DNA of 64,000 nt from Zonotrichia leucophrys gambelii (Eukaryota > Chordata > Aves > Passeriformes > Passerellidae), in assembly GCF_028769735.1 (NCBI RefSeq), contig NC_088174.1, positions 1,385,501 to 1,449,500 of the forward strand, written 5' to 3'. Positions 11,406 to 21,920 of this stretch are shown piece after piece. A model generated the notes under the pieces. That model had not been told where the DNA came from. It saw only the letters and a program-made list of their open reading frames with translations, and ran no database searches. A program made the translations under genes and the position numbers. The stretch's first letter is position 1. Each line of letters begins with the position of its first letter.

Positions 11406-12447
11406 CGGGTCTCTGCCGTGGGACAGTGACGTGTGAGGCTGTTCTAGCTTTGATCTGGAGGTTTGTTCTGTTTGATCTGAGCTGTTTGATCTGATTCCTC
11501 CCCCCACACTCCGCTGCAGCTTTCCCTGAGCTTTTGTGCAAGCCAGGGAAGTTATTCCATGTGCCAAGGATGTGCTGTTATCTCCCATCTCCCTTTGGAT
11601 AAACTATTTGTTTATGATAATAAGGTGCCTCTTGGTGTGAAACCAGGGGAGAAAAGTGAAATCTGGGAGTGAGCCAGGCCCAGGGAAGGAGGAGTGCTGC
11701 TCTCTGTTGTTGTTTCTCCAGAACAGCCCCAAGAGCCAGTCTAAAACAGAAATCTCCCAGTGTGTGCCTGTAGAATTTCATCAAGGTGACACTTGGAGCT
11801 GGCAGTGCCAATGTTGGAGTGCCTGGAGCAAAGCTGGGCTCAGCTGCTCCTGTTCCACATCCCAAATGTGTCTCCTGCCTCGTAGGGTGTTGGTTTTGTG
11901 AGTGTTTCCCTGCTCAGGTGCCCTGGGGAGGATGGCACAGCTCAGCTTCCCTGGGCTCCCACCTGGCCCAGCTCTGGGATGGGGCTGTTGCACTTTGCTG
12001 AGCTCCATTTGAGAAAATCCCCCAGTTTTGACCCAAAGCAGCCTCAGCTCAGGCGTTTCTGAAGGCTGGAGCAAGCTGCAGCTCTGCAGGGCCCTTCCCT
12101 GGAGCAAGGACGGGTTTGGGATCAGGGCAGGGTGCCCTGGGTGTTTTACTGGCACACCTCACTGTCAGCCCCTCTGCCTCGCCCATCCTCCTCCTCCTGA
12201 ATCCTCTTTTATGCCCCTGGCTACCCTGGGAATGTTTTTTGCTTTCACCCAGCAGCCTCAGCTCCTTGTTTTGGGAGTTCTGAGGCTCCTGAGACAGCCG
12301 TGCCCTGGGGGAAGGGGAGGCAGTGGGACCTGGAACAGGCCTGGAACGCTGGTTCACCCAGGGGGAGGTTCAGCTCTGCTTTTCCACTGAACAAAATCTG
12401 CCCTACCATTTTCTGGGATCTGGGTCTAGGGGGACACTGAGCTCTGT

Positions 12448-13017
12448 TGTGGTATTTTTGTGGTCCTCTGTTATAGGGAGGAAATTATTAATTTGACTCC
12501 ACATTCTTAGAAGGCTAATTTATTATTTTATTATTTATATTATGTAAAAGAATATAAGTATATTCTTATATAAAAGAATATATTAATTATATATACTTAT
12601 ATACTACTATATATAAGAATGTAAGTATATTCTTATATAAAATAATATACTAATTATATATACTTATATACTATTATATATAAGAATAAAAATATAGTCT
12701 TATATAAAAGAATGTACTAAACTGTACTAAAGAATAGAGAATGGATACTTACAGAAGGCTAAAAGATAATAATGAAAACTTGTTTCTCCAGAGCTCTGAC
12801 ACAGCTGGGCTGTAAATGGCCAATAAGTAAAAACAATTCACATGAAACCAATGAAACAATCACCTGTGGGTAAGCAATGTCCAAACCACGTTCCAAAGCA
12901 GCAAAACACAGGAGAAGCAAATGAGATAATATTGTTTTCCTTTTTCTCTGAGGCTTCTCAGCTTCCCAGGAGAGAAATCCTGGGCAAGAGGATTTTTCAG
13001 AAAATGTGAATGTGACA
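12448..13017 (-). mobile_element. Solo LTR (family A copy 1), minus orientation, with expanded AT tract
   Basis: The minus strand begins TGTCACATTCACATTTTCTG and ends near CCACA; the plus-strand edges are TGTGGTAT at 12448 and GTGACA at 13017. The flanks are CTCTGT on both sides (12442-12447 and 13018-13023), a perfect 6-bp target duplication. The same family occurs at 13684 and 62628: shared features are TGAAAAATCC near the 5' end, an AGAAGCT segment, AGCCTTCTG near the A/T-rich zone, and GACTCCA (here) or its complement near the 3' end. The AT-rich zone before the polyadenylation region has grown into a roughly 70-bp tandem repeat. Confidence 0.85.
12530..12720. repeat. AT-rich tandem repeat of about 70 bp inside an LTR
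   Basis: Two to three imperfect copies of a unit containing TATATACTTATATACTA and ATAAGAATGTAAGTATATTC occupy the A/T-rich zone of the LTR at 12448-13017. The other LTRs of this family have only a short AT stretch at this place, so the expansion happened inside this copy. Confidence 0.8.
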
Positions 13018-13224
13018 CTCTGTGAGCAGGAGAGCTGCAGTGAACACAGAACAGAGGCTGTGGCCAGGAGTTTGTGGGACTGGGCTGATTTATGGACGTG
13101 GCACCACAGCAAGGAATTGTGAAGCCAAAGTTCCCAGGATGTTATTTGTGCCTCAGGGAGCGTCAGCCACCACAGCTCCACACTGAGGGGGCTGGATCCC
13201 CCCCTGGCTGGGTGAGAGGGACCT

Positions 13225-13668
13225 GAGGGGATGGGGATGGTTCCTGAGAGGAGCCCCTGAGGGAGCTGGGGGTGCTCAGCCTGCAGAAAAGGAGACTCAG
13301 GGGTGCCCCCATCGCTCTGCACAGCTCCTGAAAGGTGCCTGTGCTCAGCTGGGGCTGGGCTCTGTCTGCAGGAACTGACACAGCCAGAGCACACAGCCTC
13401 GAGCTGTGCCAAGGGAAATACAGGCTGGGTATCAGGAAAAAGTTTTTACAAAAAGGGTGATAAAGTTCTGGACTCATTTGGTCCCATTCCCATCCTGGTC
13501 CTGTTCCCATTCCCAACCACATCCACCACTGGAGGTGGTGCAGTCCCCATCCCTGGGTGTGTTTAACAAAGCCTGGATGTGGCACTGGGTGAGGTGTTGG
13601 GGCTGGGGTGGACTCGATGGTCTTGAAGGTCTCTCCCAACCCAGTGATTCTGTGAATTCTGTGGATAG
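13225..13668 (+). mobile_element. CR1 LINE, 5'-truncated copy with intact 3' tail
   Basis: This is the longest CR1 piece in the window. In order it shows GAGCTGGGGGTGCTCAGCCT, the AAAAAGTTTTTACAAAAAGG stretch, TGGCACTGGGTGAGGTGTTGG, GACTCGATGGTCTTGAAGG, CTCTCCCAACCCAGTGATTC and the terminal TTCTGTGAATTCTGTGG octamer-type tail. It ends just before the GGATGGGAT sequence that flanks the LTR at 13684. Confidence 0.85.
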
Positions 13669-13683
13669 GATGGGATGGGGATG

Positions 13684-14060
13684 TGTCACAGACATCTTTT
13701 ATGAAAAATCCTTTCCTTAGGATTTTTCCTCCTGAGAAGCTGAGAGGCCTCAGGAACAAAATGCAAACATTGATTATCTGCTGCTGTGGAATGCAACAGG
13801 TGCATCTGTGATTGGTCTCATGTGGTTGTTTCTAATTAATGGCCAATCACAGTCAGCTGGCTCGGACTCTGTCTGAGACACAAACCTTTGCTATCATTCT
13901 TTCTATTCTTAGCCAGCCTTCAGATGAAATCCTTTCTTCTATTCTTTTAGTATAGTTTTAATATAATATATATCATAAAATAATAAATCAAACCTTCTGA
14001 AACATGGAGTCAGATCCTCATCTCTTCCCTCATCCTGGGACCCCTGTGAACACCGTCACA
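13684..14060 (+). mobile_element. Solo LTR (family A copy 2), plus orientation
   Basis: It starts TGTCACAGACATCTTTTATG and ends GAACACCGTCACA, giving TGT...ACA ends. GGGATG stands on both sides, consistent with a 6-bp target duplication, though the flanks are a GGGAT repeat so the match is partly forced. AATAAA lies near 13980, followed by the segment GAAACATGGAGTC shared with the copy at 62628. No internal genes are present, so this is a solo LTR produced by recombination between two LTRs. Confidence 0.85.
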
Positions 14061-14116
14061 GGGATGGGGATGGGATGGGATGGGATGGGATGGGATGGGA
14101 TGGGGTGGGATGGGAT
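14061..14116 (+). repeat. (GGGAT)n array
   Basis: About eleven GGGAT units with a few GGGGT/GGGGAT variants. The preceding LTR appears to have inserted into or beside this array, because GGATGGGATGGGGATG also occurs immediately left of the LTR. Confidence 0.9.
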
Positions 14117-14739
14117 GATCCTGCTGGATGAGGGAGCTCCATCCATCACCTGCAGCCACCCTGGATGCTCCTGGAGCAGCTCAGCAGTTCCCTCCCTCCA
14201 CAAGGCTTTCCTGGGGATTGTGGCTCCATTTCCCATTGCAGGAGGAGCTGCCAGGACTCCAGGAAACCCTTCCAAGGCCTGGCTGGGAGTGGTCGTGCTG
14301 CTGCTGTGGTGTTTGAGAGTTTGCTCATGGGAGAGCCAGGGCTGGGAGCTGCAGGGCAGGAACCTCCCCAGACATGAGGTGCAGGATTTGCAGAGGGTAT
14401 TTGGCAGCTGAGCTGCTTTCCAAGGTGGGTGGGAGACTCTCCATTGCTCTGAAGGCTTTTATTTGAAATTAGGTGTTTTCTGCATTGTGGGTTTTACCTC
14501 CAGCACCATCTCCAGGGCAGCAATAGGTGAAACTCTGTTTCAGTGTAGGCTACATAAATAAAATTATTTCTTTCGTGCTTAAAACCAGCTGCAATATTTT
14601 TCAGGGACGCTCTTTTCCCTGCTGGAGCTGCACCAGTGCCAAGCCCATGGAGGAGATGGATCCTTGGGGGATATTTCTGGGGGATCTGGAGATGAAAGGG
14701 CTCTTTGCCAGCACTCCGCTGTGTTTGCCCCTCTGTGCA

Positions 14740-15070
14740 GCCTCCCTGGAGCTGTCCCGGGGGCTCTGCCCGGTGCCGGCGCTGCCGCAGAGGCACAGTG
14801 TGATTCAGGCTGCAGAAATGTGCCCGGGGCTCTCCGGCTCTGCCTTGGGAGGCCGTGCCCATCGCAGCGAGCACGCCGGGACTGGCCCGGGCAGGGCTGG
14901 GGCGATGCTTTGGCACCCCCGGCTCGGGGGAGCGGGGCTGGGCAGAGCCGGGGGGCTCCTGCTCGGGATCCCCCCCTGATCCAGCTCTGATCCCAGCCCG
15001 GCCCGGGGGGTGTCCCACAAACGCGTCCCCTGTGCCTGCGGGCTTTGGGGTGAGGGCTGGCAGGAGGGTG
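14740..15070. promoter_or_regulatory. Small CpG-rich patch, function unknown
   Basis: CpG dinucleotides are clearly more frequent here than in the surrounding sequence (many CCGG and GCGC words). No splice donor or transcript can be assigned. It could be an orphan CpG island or simply GC-rich sequence beside the 31-bp minisatellite. Confidence 0.35.
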
Positions 15071-15121
15071 TCCCTGGAGAAACGTGTCCTCACAGGGAGG
15101 CAGCAAAGAGGGACACCGAGC

Positions 15122-15448
15122 TGGGGAAATGGGGATTTGGGTCCCCTCGAGGTGAGGAAATGGGGCATGGGGTCCCCTCGAGGTGGGGAAATGGGGATTT
15201 GGGTCTGTCCAGGTGGGGAAATGGGGATTTGGGTCCCCTCGAGGTGGGGAAATGGGGCTTTGGGTCCCCTGCACGTGGGGAAAGGGGGATTTGAGTCCGT
15301 TCGGGTGGAGAAATGGGGATTTGGGTATCCTTGAGGTGGGGGAATGGGGATTTGGGTCTGTCCAGGTGGGGAAATGGGGCTTTGTGTCCCCTCGAGGTGG
15401 GGAAATGGGGCTTTGGGTCCCCTCGAGGTGGGGAAATGGGATTTGTGT
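15122..15448 (+). repeat. 31-bp G-rich minisatellite
   Basis: About ten units of 31 bp, each composed of GAGGTGGGGAAATGGGGAT then TTGGGTCCCCTC. Variant units replace CCCCTCGA with TGTCCA. Runs of three or four G recur at regular intervals on the plus strand, so G-quadruplex potential is high. Confidence 0.95.
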
Positions 15449-16319
15449 CCCGTCATGTCACCGAGGGGTGACTCTGGCTGCCCCCTCTCTGCCCTGCTGG
15501 GTGCCAGCACCATTTGCTTTGCAAACACAGGAGAGCACAACTTCCTCCTCCCCAGAGAGAAATCAGCGGGATTGCAGGAGGTTTGATGTTAAAAGTGCCA
15601 TTCCCAGAGCCTGGCTGTCCCTCAGTGCTGTTCTCCTGCGAGGTGTTTGCAGGGCAGCTGCAGGGATGTGGTTCAGAGTGGATCTCACACAGAGTGATGT
15701 GCTGTGAGTCAGGGGCTGCATCCCACCAGGACCATCCCCTCCTGGGCACAGAGGGGTGTCAGGGCAGGCCCCGGGCTGCTGCAGCCCCAGCCACAGCTCT
15801 CATCCACCCTGTGCTATTTATAACCCCTATGAGGCTGCCAGGCCGGAGGAGAGGGAGGAAATGAAGTTAATACATGGAAATGTTTCCTTGTTTTCCCACT
15901 TGCTGCTCGGGGCTGGCCTGCTGCTCCCTGTCACTCCCATCCAGCCCGGGCTGTGCCTGGGCTCAGGGGCTGGGTGCTGCTTCTGAGAGAGCCCAGCTGG
16001 GGAAGCAGCGTTGAACGGGGATTCTGAGATACAGGAGGGAAAAGGAGTGTTAGGTGTGCTGGAGCTGCTTAGAAACAGGGAGAGGGCTGTTCCTTGGGGT
16101 GAAGGGGGAAAAGGCGCCTTTCAGGTGGATTTGGGGCCGGGGCCGTGCGGGATGTGGAGCTGGAGGAGGAGATCAGGCTGTGCGGGGCCGGGCCACGCTC
16201 TGTGACTCAGCCTGGCAAGTCCCTTCCTGCTCCACCGGCACGGGCCGGGCCTGCTCCGCCCGGGATAAACCCCCCAGCCCCCTCCCACATCTCGGGTTAT
16301 TCCTGCCCTCCTTCAGCTG

Positions 16320-16394
16320 CAGGCTGTCCCGGGAATGCTGTCCCGGGGGATTCTGCTATCCCGGGAATGGTGTCCCCGGGTATGGTTTCCCGGG
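16320..16394 (+). repeat. Minisatellite CCCGGGAATGSTGT, left half, split by an LTR
   Basis: About five units of 14-18 bp built on CCCGGGAATGCTGT and CCCGGGAATGGTGTC. The same type of unit continues after the LTR at 17071-17140 (GGACGCTGTCC, CTCGGGATGGTGTC, CCCAGGGATGCTGT). The LTR therefore inserted into a pre-existing array. Confidence 0.8.
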
Positions 16395-17070
16395 TGTTCC
16401 AGATTGCAATGCAAGATGTTTTCCATTACCATCTGTATGGCAGATTATTTTTTGTCAAGTGGGCAGTTTGCCTTATCTCTCTCTCTGAGTGACCACATTC
16501 ACACCTCCCTCGGGAGGGGACATTGCTGATAACAGCTATTGAATGTCCCTGCATGGCTGATAAGAACTACAGCATCCCATTGGGAGATGTGAGCCCAGAG
16601 GGAGGAGCCAAGCATTCCTACCCAGATATAATCCAGAGGCTTTGAGACACCAGCACGGCTTCTCCACTGGATTCCCCAGAGGAACAGCAGCTGCCTCTCC
16701 TTCCCCTGGATCTTCAGAGGAAGAATCCATCCTTCTCTACAGGATCCTGCTCCAGCAGAACCACCCCTGACACTGCAGGAGGGCTGAGCCACAATTCCAA
16801 TGGGACTGCTGCCAACACCCTGACCCACAGGGTGTCAGGCTGGGTTCTGACTCTGTCAGTGCTGTTCCAGTGTACTGCATTGTTAATTTTATCCTTTTAT
16901 TTTTTTTCTTCCCTATTAAAGAACTGTTATTGCTGCTCCCATATTTTTGCCTGAGAGCCCCTTAATTTAAAATTTATAGCAATTCGGAGGGGTGGGGAGG
17001 GTTCACATTCTCCATTTCAGGGGAGGCTCCTGCCTTCCTTAGCAGACCCCTGGCTTTCCAAACCAAGACA
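16395..17070 (+). mobile_element. Solo LTR of an endogenous retrovirus, plus orientation
   Basis: It starts TGTTCCAGATTGCAATGCAAG-like sequence and ends AACCAAGACA, giving TGT...ACA ends. GATATAATCC near 16624 is a TATA-like box and ATTAAAGAACTG near 16914 a polyadenylation signal. The segment CCTGAGAGCCCCTTAATTTA and the following CAATTCGGAGG belong to a passerine LTR that I recognise. The flanks CCGGG and CTGGG fit a 5-bp target duplication with one change. It interrupts the CCCGGGAATG-type minisatellite. No gag, pol or env sequence is attached. Confidence 0.75.
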
Positions 17071-17140
17071 CTGGGGGACGCTGTCCGGGGGGGATGCCGC
17101 TGTCTCGGGATGGTGTCCCCAGGGATGCTGTCCTGGCGGC
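17071..17140 (+). repeat. Minisatellite CCCGGGAATGSTGT, right half
   Basis: About four degenerate units that continue the array at 16320-16394 on the other side of the LTR. Confidence 0.75.
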
Positions 17141-18527
17141 TTGGGGTTGTAACCCTGGTTCTGATCCACAAGCACACCTCAAGGCTTCACCTTGGCAAGG
17201 AGCAGCTTCTCCCATAAATCCCACAGCCTGTGGCAGGGCAGAACCTGGCTCGGCCTCTCCTGGGCATGGGGCGGATTTGGGGATGTGAGCGCTCCTGACA
17301 CTGTTTGATGTTCACTCCTCTACTGCTGGTTTCTGGTTAGGACAGGATCCTCCTCAGCATGTTCCTGGGTGGAGCAGGAGCCCAGGACACGCTCTGGGAT
17401 GGAAGGAGACCCCTGCAGTGGGTGCACACATGAAGAAACCTCCAGAGATGGAGCAGTGCATCAGTCCTGCAAAGCCAGGCATGAGAAATGGGGATACCAA
17501 GAAACACATCCTGCAAATTCTCTGCTGAGTTATGGAGAGCCGGGCAGGAGTTGCAGCACGGAGGATCTCCTGGAAGCAGAGCAGCTCCAGGGATGTGCCC
17601 CATGCTCAGCTCTCACCTCGAGGGCTCTCCCTTTCCTCCAGGTTTCCCTCGCTGATTTCCTGCCGTGGTTTGCGGTGTGGGTGATGCTGAGCAGCTCCTG
17701 CTGGTCCAGGGATGTGTTCCCAGGCTCTTCCCCTCCCTAAACAATTCCCCGTGCAGAGGAGGAATGAGCAAAGCTCAGGGCAAGGCCAGGAGTCACCGCT
17801 GGATTAATCCAGGCTGGGTGCAGGAGCACAATGAGCCCTCATTACAGCACCCATTAATGAGCAGGGTTTGGTAATGAGCTGAGCCTTTCTCTGCCCCGTC
17901 CTGCGGCCACTAAAACGTTAAAAGGAGGAAAAACCAGTCTCTATCTCCTGCTGTGGGCGGGCCTGCCTTGCCTTATCTCATCTCATCTTTGGGAATCCAA
18001 GCCCTGGGTGATGGTGCCAATGCTGGGTGAGGGCACAATCCCCTGCACCCCCTCCCCATGGGGCTGGAGCCAAAGGGCTGAGCTTTATCTAAAACGTGGA
18101 TTAAATCTGTGCTGGGCCCTGGGGTGTGTGTGCAGCCCACTGCCCCTCACCTGCCATCACACCTCTGGTGCCTAAAGCTGTCCCCATCTGTGCCCCGAGC
18201 TCATCAGGGCCACCACACCCAGCCCAGGGACCAATTAATGAATTAATTGGGGGCTCTGAAGGTGGGTGTTGGGCTAAGCCACCCCATGCCTGCCTCCTTT
18301 GAGCCCACTCACCACGAGCACCTGAATTTAAGGGCATGTTTAAAACATCCCCTGCCCAGGTACAGACATTTGCCCATCCTGAGAGCCAGGGGGAGCACAG
18401 AAGCACAGCAGGGTGGGAAATTGCCTGGTTTTAGGAGGTGTGTTTGGGTTTGATTCCAGGGGTGGGAGCTGGAGGGAGTTCCTGGCATTCCCTGCCTGGA
18501 TCAGGGCACGGCATCTCAGGGAAAACT

Positions 18528-18621
18528 CAGCCTGTGCCCACCTGGGAGCTCGGATTTGATGCCCAGCTGAGGTGGGTGGTGCTGGGCATCAAATCTGAGC
18601 TCCCAGGTGGGCACCAGGCTG
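18528..18621. repeat. Near-perfect inverted repeat, 40-bp arms and 13-base loop
   Basis: The left arm 18528-18567 and right arm 18581-18621 are reverse complements over 40 positions, with one G:T-type difference and one extra C in the right arm. The loop is TGAGGTGGGTGGT. Transcribed in the plus sense, the single mismatch becomes a G:U pair. It could be a recent inverted duplication, a terminal piece of a small non-autonomous element, or a hairpin RNA precursor. No target duplication was seen. Confidence 0.85.
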
Positions 18622-20039
18622 GTGCTGGGTCCAGGTGTCCTCATCAGCTGAAACATTTGAACTGAATGTAATAGAAAAGGAAAGGAGACAAGGAACTGCT
18701 GGGACCTGATAAGGGTGAAAGCTCAGCAATATATTGGGAGTATGGAAGTGCTGAGCCCTTCTGGGCAGGGAAAGGAGCTGCAGCACCTGGTCTGAATTAA
18801 AAATGAGGATTAAGGAGTCCCTGAGCTTGTGTTTTCATGGATTTCAGGGCACGCATCACTGTGAGAGTGAGGTGAGAGTGGCAGGGACTGCAGCTTATGG
18901 GATGTGGTGACACTGTGGTACCCACCAGGACAAGCTTATCAAGACCCATTTTTATCAGCCTGGGTATTTGTGACCCACTCCTGACCCCACCCAGGTGTGA
19001 ATCTGAACCCCTGCAGAAGGCTGAGGTCTCCTGGCCAAGGCAGCTGCAGCTCTGCAGGGCTGAGCTCCTGCCAGGCACCAGCAGGGAATGCTGGGGGTGA
19101 CTTAATCACATTTAATCACATTTTCTGACTCCTCCATCACTGCAGAAACGTTGTTTGGGTTATCCAAGAGGCTGCTAATTCCTTATCACTCTTGTTTTGT
19201 GTTTTTTGCACTTCAGAGATATTTCAGGAGCCGTGTTTGGATGGCCCTGGGGGGGTTATGTCCTTGGATGGCTCTGGAAGCAAAATGTTTGCTGGGGGAG
19301 AGATGAGGAGGGAGGCAGGACAGTGGCTGGGGAGGCCACCCCAATGGCTGGGTCATGTTTAAAATTTCACCTTTGATACATCATCAAAGCTGGGTTTAGG
19401 GGGAAAAAAGGGCTGGGGGTTGTGAGGTGTTACCCTCATCCATTTGGGCACATCAGTGTTGCTGCCCCTGGATTTTGTGCTAATTGCGATTTTTCTTTTT
19501 CTTAATTAAAAAAAACCAACATTTTTTTAAGGTTTTCTTCAAGCCTGGCTTAGGCAGCTGTGTGACCCCTTGGATTCTCAGCTTTCCTGGAAAAGGGAGC
19601 TTTTAGCTGCTTCCCCTGAGGAGGAAAACAGGAGATGACAGCACTTAATGACATTCCAAGTGGGAATATTAAACGCAGTTTGGAGCAGAGCCCCCGTTTC
19701 CCCAGCCCCAGGTGTCTGATGCCCAGGACAGCAGCTCTGTGGGTGCTCCCCGTGGTGCCAGGTGTTTGTGGCATGGCCAGGGGGCTGGATGTGACCCCTG
19801 TGTCAGTCCCCTCTCCTTGGGACACAGCTCAGCCTCAAACGCTGCCCTGCCACGGCGCTGCTCCATCAGATGTTGGGTCCTGGCAGGAACTGGGATGGAA
19901 TTTTGCCCCTCAGATTAACTCCCCATCAATGGGCCAATGGCATAGAAAGTTAAGGAGTTTCTTGCTGCCCCTTGTGAATTTCAAGTATTTTCTTTGGCTT
20001 TGATGCATCATTGAAACCATGGCAAAAGCAGGCGGAAAA

Positions 20040-20330
20040 CTGCATGCGTGCTGCTGCAAGGAGTGATTGATATGATGCTCCCAATTACACTTAATTGTGG
20101 TTATCCTATTAACAACAGCCTCGTTCTGTGGCACACACCTGCCTCTCCCTGGGAAACACTCTTAGCATCACTTAAAACACCAATTACACGTGATGGAAAA
20201 GCAGCAATTAAATCCACTAAGCCTTGTCCAAATAATTATTTCATTTCCCTGTACTATTTTTAATATTATAAAGGCAGTTTCTTCAAAGCAATTCTTTTAT
20301 TTGTGTGATCTCTTATTTATCCATGTGGGA
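20040..20330. promoter_or_regulatory. AT-rich candidate conserved non-coding element
   Basis: The stretch contains several homeodomain-type TAATTA/CAATTA words in otherwise unique, non-repetitive sequence less than 1 kb upstream of the CpG island. The base composition differs from its GC-rich surroundings. I cannot measure conservation; this is only a candidate. Confidence 0.25.
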
Positions 20331-20409
20331 ACATGGGTGGAGAGGACGCCTGGGTTTGCAGGGATTTATGGAGAGGAGGATGCATGGTTAGGGTAGGAAA
20401 ACCCTCATT

Positions 20410-20560
20410 TTAAGCTTTTAGTGTTCAAAAATTGTGTGGATGTGGCATTTGGGGACACGGGTGAGTGGTGGCCTTGACAGTGTTGCACTGGATGATCAGG
20501 GCTTTTCCAGCCTTCATGACTGCATGGTTCTGTGAGGAACGGGCTGGTGATGTTCTCCAG
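20410..20560 (+). mobile_element. CR1 LINE 3' fragment, plus orientation
   Basis: GTGGCCTTGACAGTGTTGCAC, TGGATGATCAGGGCTTTTCC, AGCCTTCATGACTGCATGGT and TTCTGTGAGG resemble the CR1 3' end with considerable divergence. Confidence 0.55.
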
Positions 20561-20929
20561 GTGTTTCTGGTTCCAAGCAGTGATTTGAAGCACCTGGTCA
20601 GGCCCAAACGAGCTGGGTTTGCCCAGGTGGGTTTGTGGTGGGGTAGAAGGTGTTCTCTCCTTTTGCCCAGGTGTAGAAGCAGGGGAAAGAAGGAATCTCC
20701 CTCCCTGAGACAGGGAACAGAGAAGCTTGAAAGAAGATAATGGAGTTAGAGTAACTCCATTTGGGAACCAGAACCCTGGATAAAATCAAGGTAAATTTAA
20801 TTCCTGCCATGAGGGTGGCTCAGTAGTGATGGAAGAGCTGGTGTTGGGTGCTCTGAGTGTGCCCGAGGCGAGGCAAGGTGTCCTGTTGTCACTGTGGAAG
20901 GGACATTGGGGATGCTCTGGCTCCAGGCC

Positions 20930-21920
20930 CTGGGCCCTTGTGGGGGACAGAGCGCGGCCCCTCAGAGCCCGGCCTGGGGCTCGGCCTGCGGGGCCGGGGG
21001 TGCCGGGGCTGCGTGGGCCGGGCCGGGGCCGCGGCCGCGCTTCCTCCGATTGTTCTGCTCGCCGGAGCGGGGCGGGGACACGACAGGGACACAGCGGGGA
21101 CACAGCGGGGACAGCGACCCCCGAGAGCTGCGTGCGGGCATCGCCCCCAGCCCCGAGCAGCTCCGGCGGGACAGCGCGGCCGGGCCGGGGCGGCGCCGGG
21201 CGGGCGGAGGGGTTGGGCCCGGCGGGCGGGCGCTCGGCGATCCCGCAGCGATCCCGCAGCGATCCCCGCGGCTCGCAGCGCGGCCGGCACCGCACGGAGC
21301 GGCCGCTTCGCCTCGCCTCGCGTCGCTCGCCGTCGGTGCCGTGTGCGCGCAGCGGCGGCGGCGGCGCCGGGCGGGCCCCGACGGGACGGGGCTGCGGGGG
21401 ATGCGCGGAGCAGCGCGGCCCGTGCCGGGCCCCGGCGGCCGCCCCCCGAACCCCGCTGCCCGCGGGCGGGCGCCGGGGACGGCCCGAGCCCGGCTCGGGG
21501 GGGGCCGCGCCGCCGCCCCCTGAGCGCTCCGCCGGCCCTGCCGGGGCTCCCGGGCCGGGGCCGGCGGGGAGCGCCCGGCGCAGCCGGGAGGGCGGCGGGA
21601 GCGGCTCCCGGAGCGGGGCTGCTCTCTGCTCTTGCTTTTCAACTCCCTCTCAGGAGCTCGCACCTTTGGGCGCTTTTAAAATTTTTATTTTGTTATTCTT
21701 TTTGGTGGTTTAAAACTTTTTTTCAAGATTTTTGTTTAAAAAAAAACATTTCAACTTTCCGACGCCAGCGCAGAGTTTTACCGTGATCACCGGGACCGCG
21801 TGAGCGTGCGGCGCCGAGGCCATGCGGTGAGCGAGGTAAGAGCGGGGCTGGCACCGGGACCGGCACCGGGACCTCCGAGCCCCGGCCCGGGCTGGGGCTG
21901 CCCCCGGAGCCGCGGCTTCA
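20930..21920 (+). promoter_or_regulatory. CpG island, likely promoter of the ASEF-family gene
   Basis: CpG is very dense from about 20930 to 21660, with repeated GGCGGG/CCGCCC words suited to SP1-type factors. An AT-rich stretch (21665-21755) follows and the island resumes to about 21920. It ends with a consensus splice donor at 21836. It is the only strong island in the window and lies 24 kb upstream of the first coding exon in the same orientation, so it is the best promoter candidate. The long open frames across it (up to 309 codons, in all frames and both strands) reflect the lack of stop codons in GC-rich DNA. A divergent minus-strand promoter is also possible. Confidence 0.7.
21660..21835 (+). 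other. Putative non-coding exon 1 (5' UTR)
   Basis: The sequence before the donor CGGTGAGCGAG|GTAAGAGC (donor GT at 21836) reads as a GC-rich leader. The start is not determinable from sequence and is given only approximately. An ATG at 21821 has no long frame that would join the coding exon at 45832, whose frame is stopped upstream of its own ATG by TGA at 45888; so this exon is taken as non-coding. Confidence 0.45.

Larger units (their letters stand above)
2760..20930. other. Intergenic region, repeat-rich, no supportable coding gene
   Basis: Apart from the repeats listed separately, I see no exon with convincing splice sites or a recognisable protein. The sub-stretches 3500-5250, 5600-6230, 9580-10660, 11240-12440, 14120-15120, 15460-16110, 17150-18520 and 18630-20400 are mostly unique, moderately GC-rich sequence. 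The stretch 14740-15070 is CpG-rich and could be a small orphan CpG island. A TGACTCAGC element (AP-1/MARE-like) occurs at about 16202. Long open frames in this part come from stop-poor GC-rich or tandem-repeat sequence and are not genes. Confidence 0.6.

Noticed and set aside
9898..11541. Open frames up to 454 codons over the 14/15-bp minisatellite
   Set aside because: Same artefact: frames in both strands give DPIGTDPTG or SQWICPSGS repeats.
14494..15540. 348-codon minus-strand frame
   Set aside because: About half is translation of the 31-bp minisatellite (P-F-P-H-L-E-G-T-Q), the rest is GC-rich sequence without a recognisable domain.
20826..21786. Three overlapping long open frames (209-309 codons) in the CpG island, plus others on the minus strand
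   Set aside because: All frames on both strands are open because the DNA is about 80% GC and poor in stop codons. The translations are Arg/Gly/Pro/Ala-rich without motifs, and the region has the features of a promoter.
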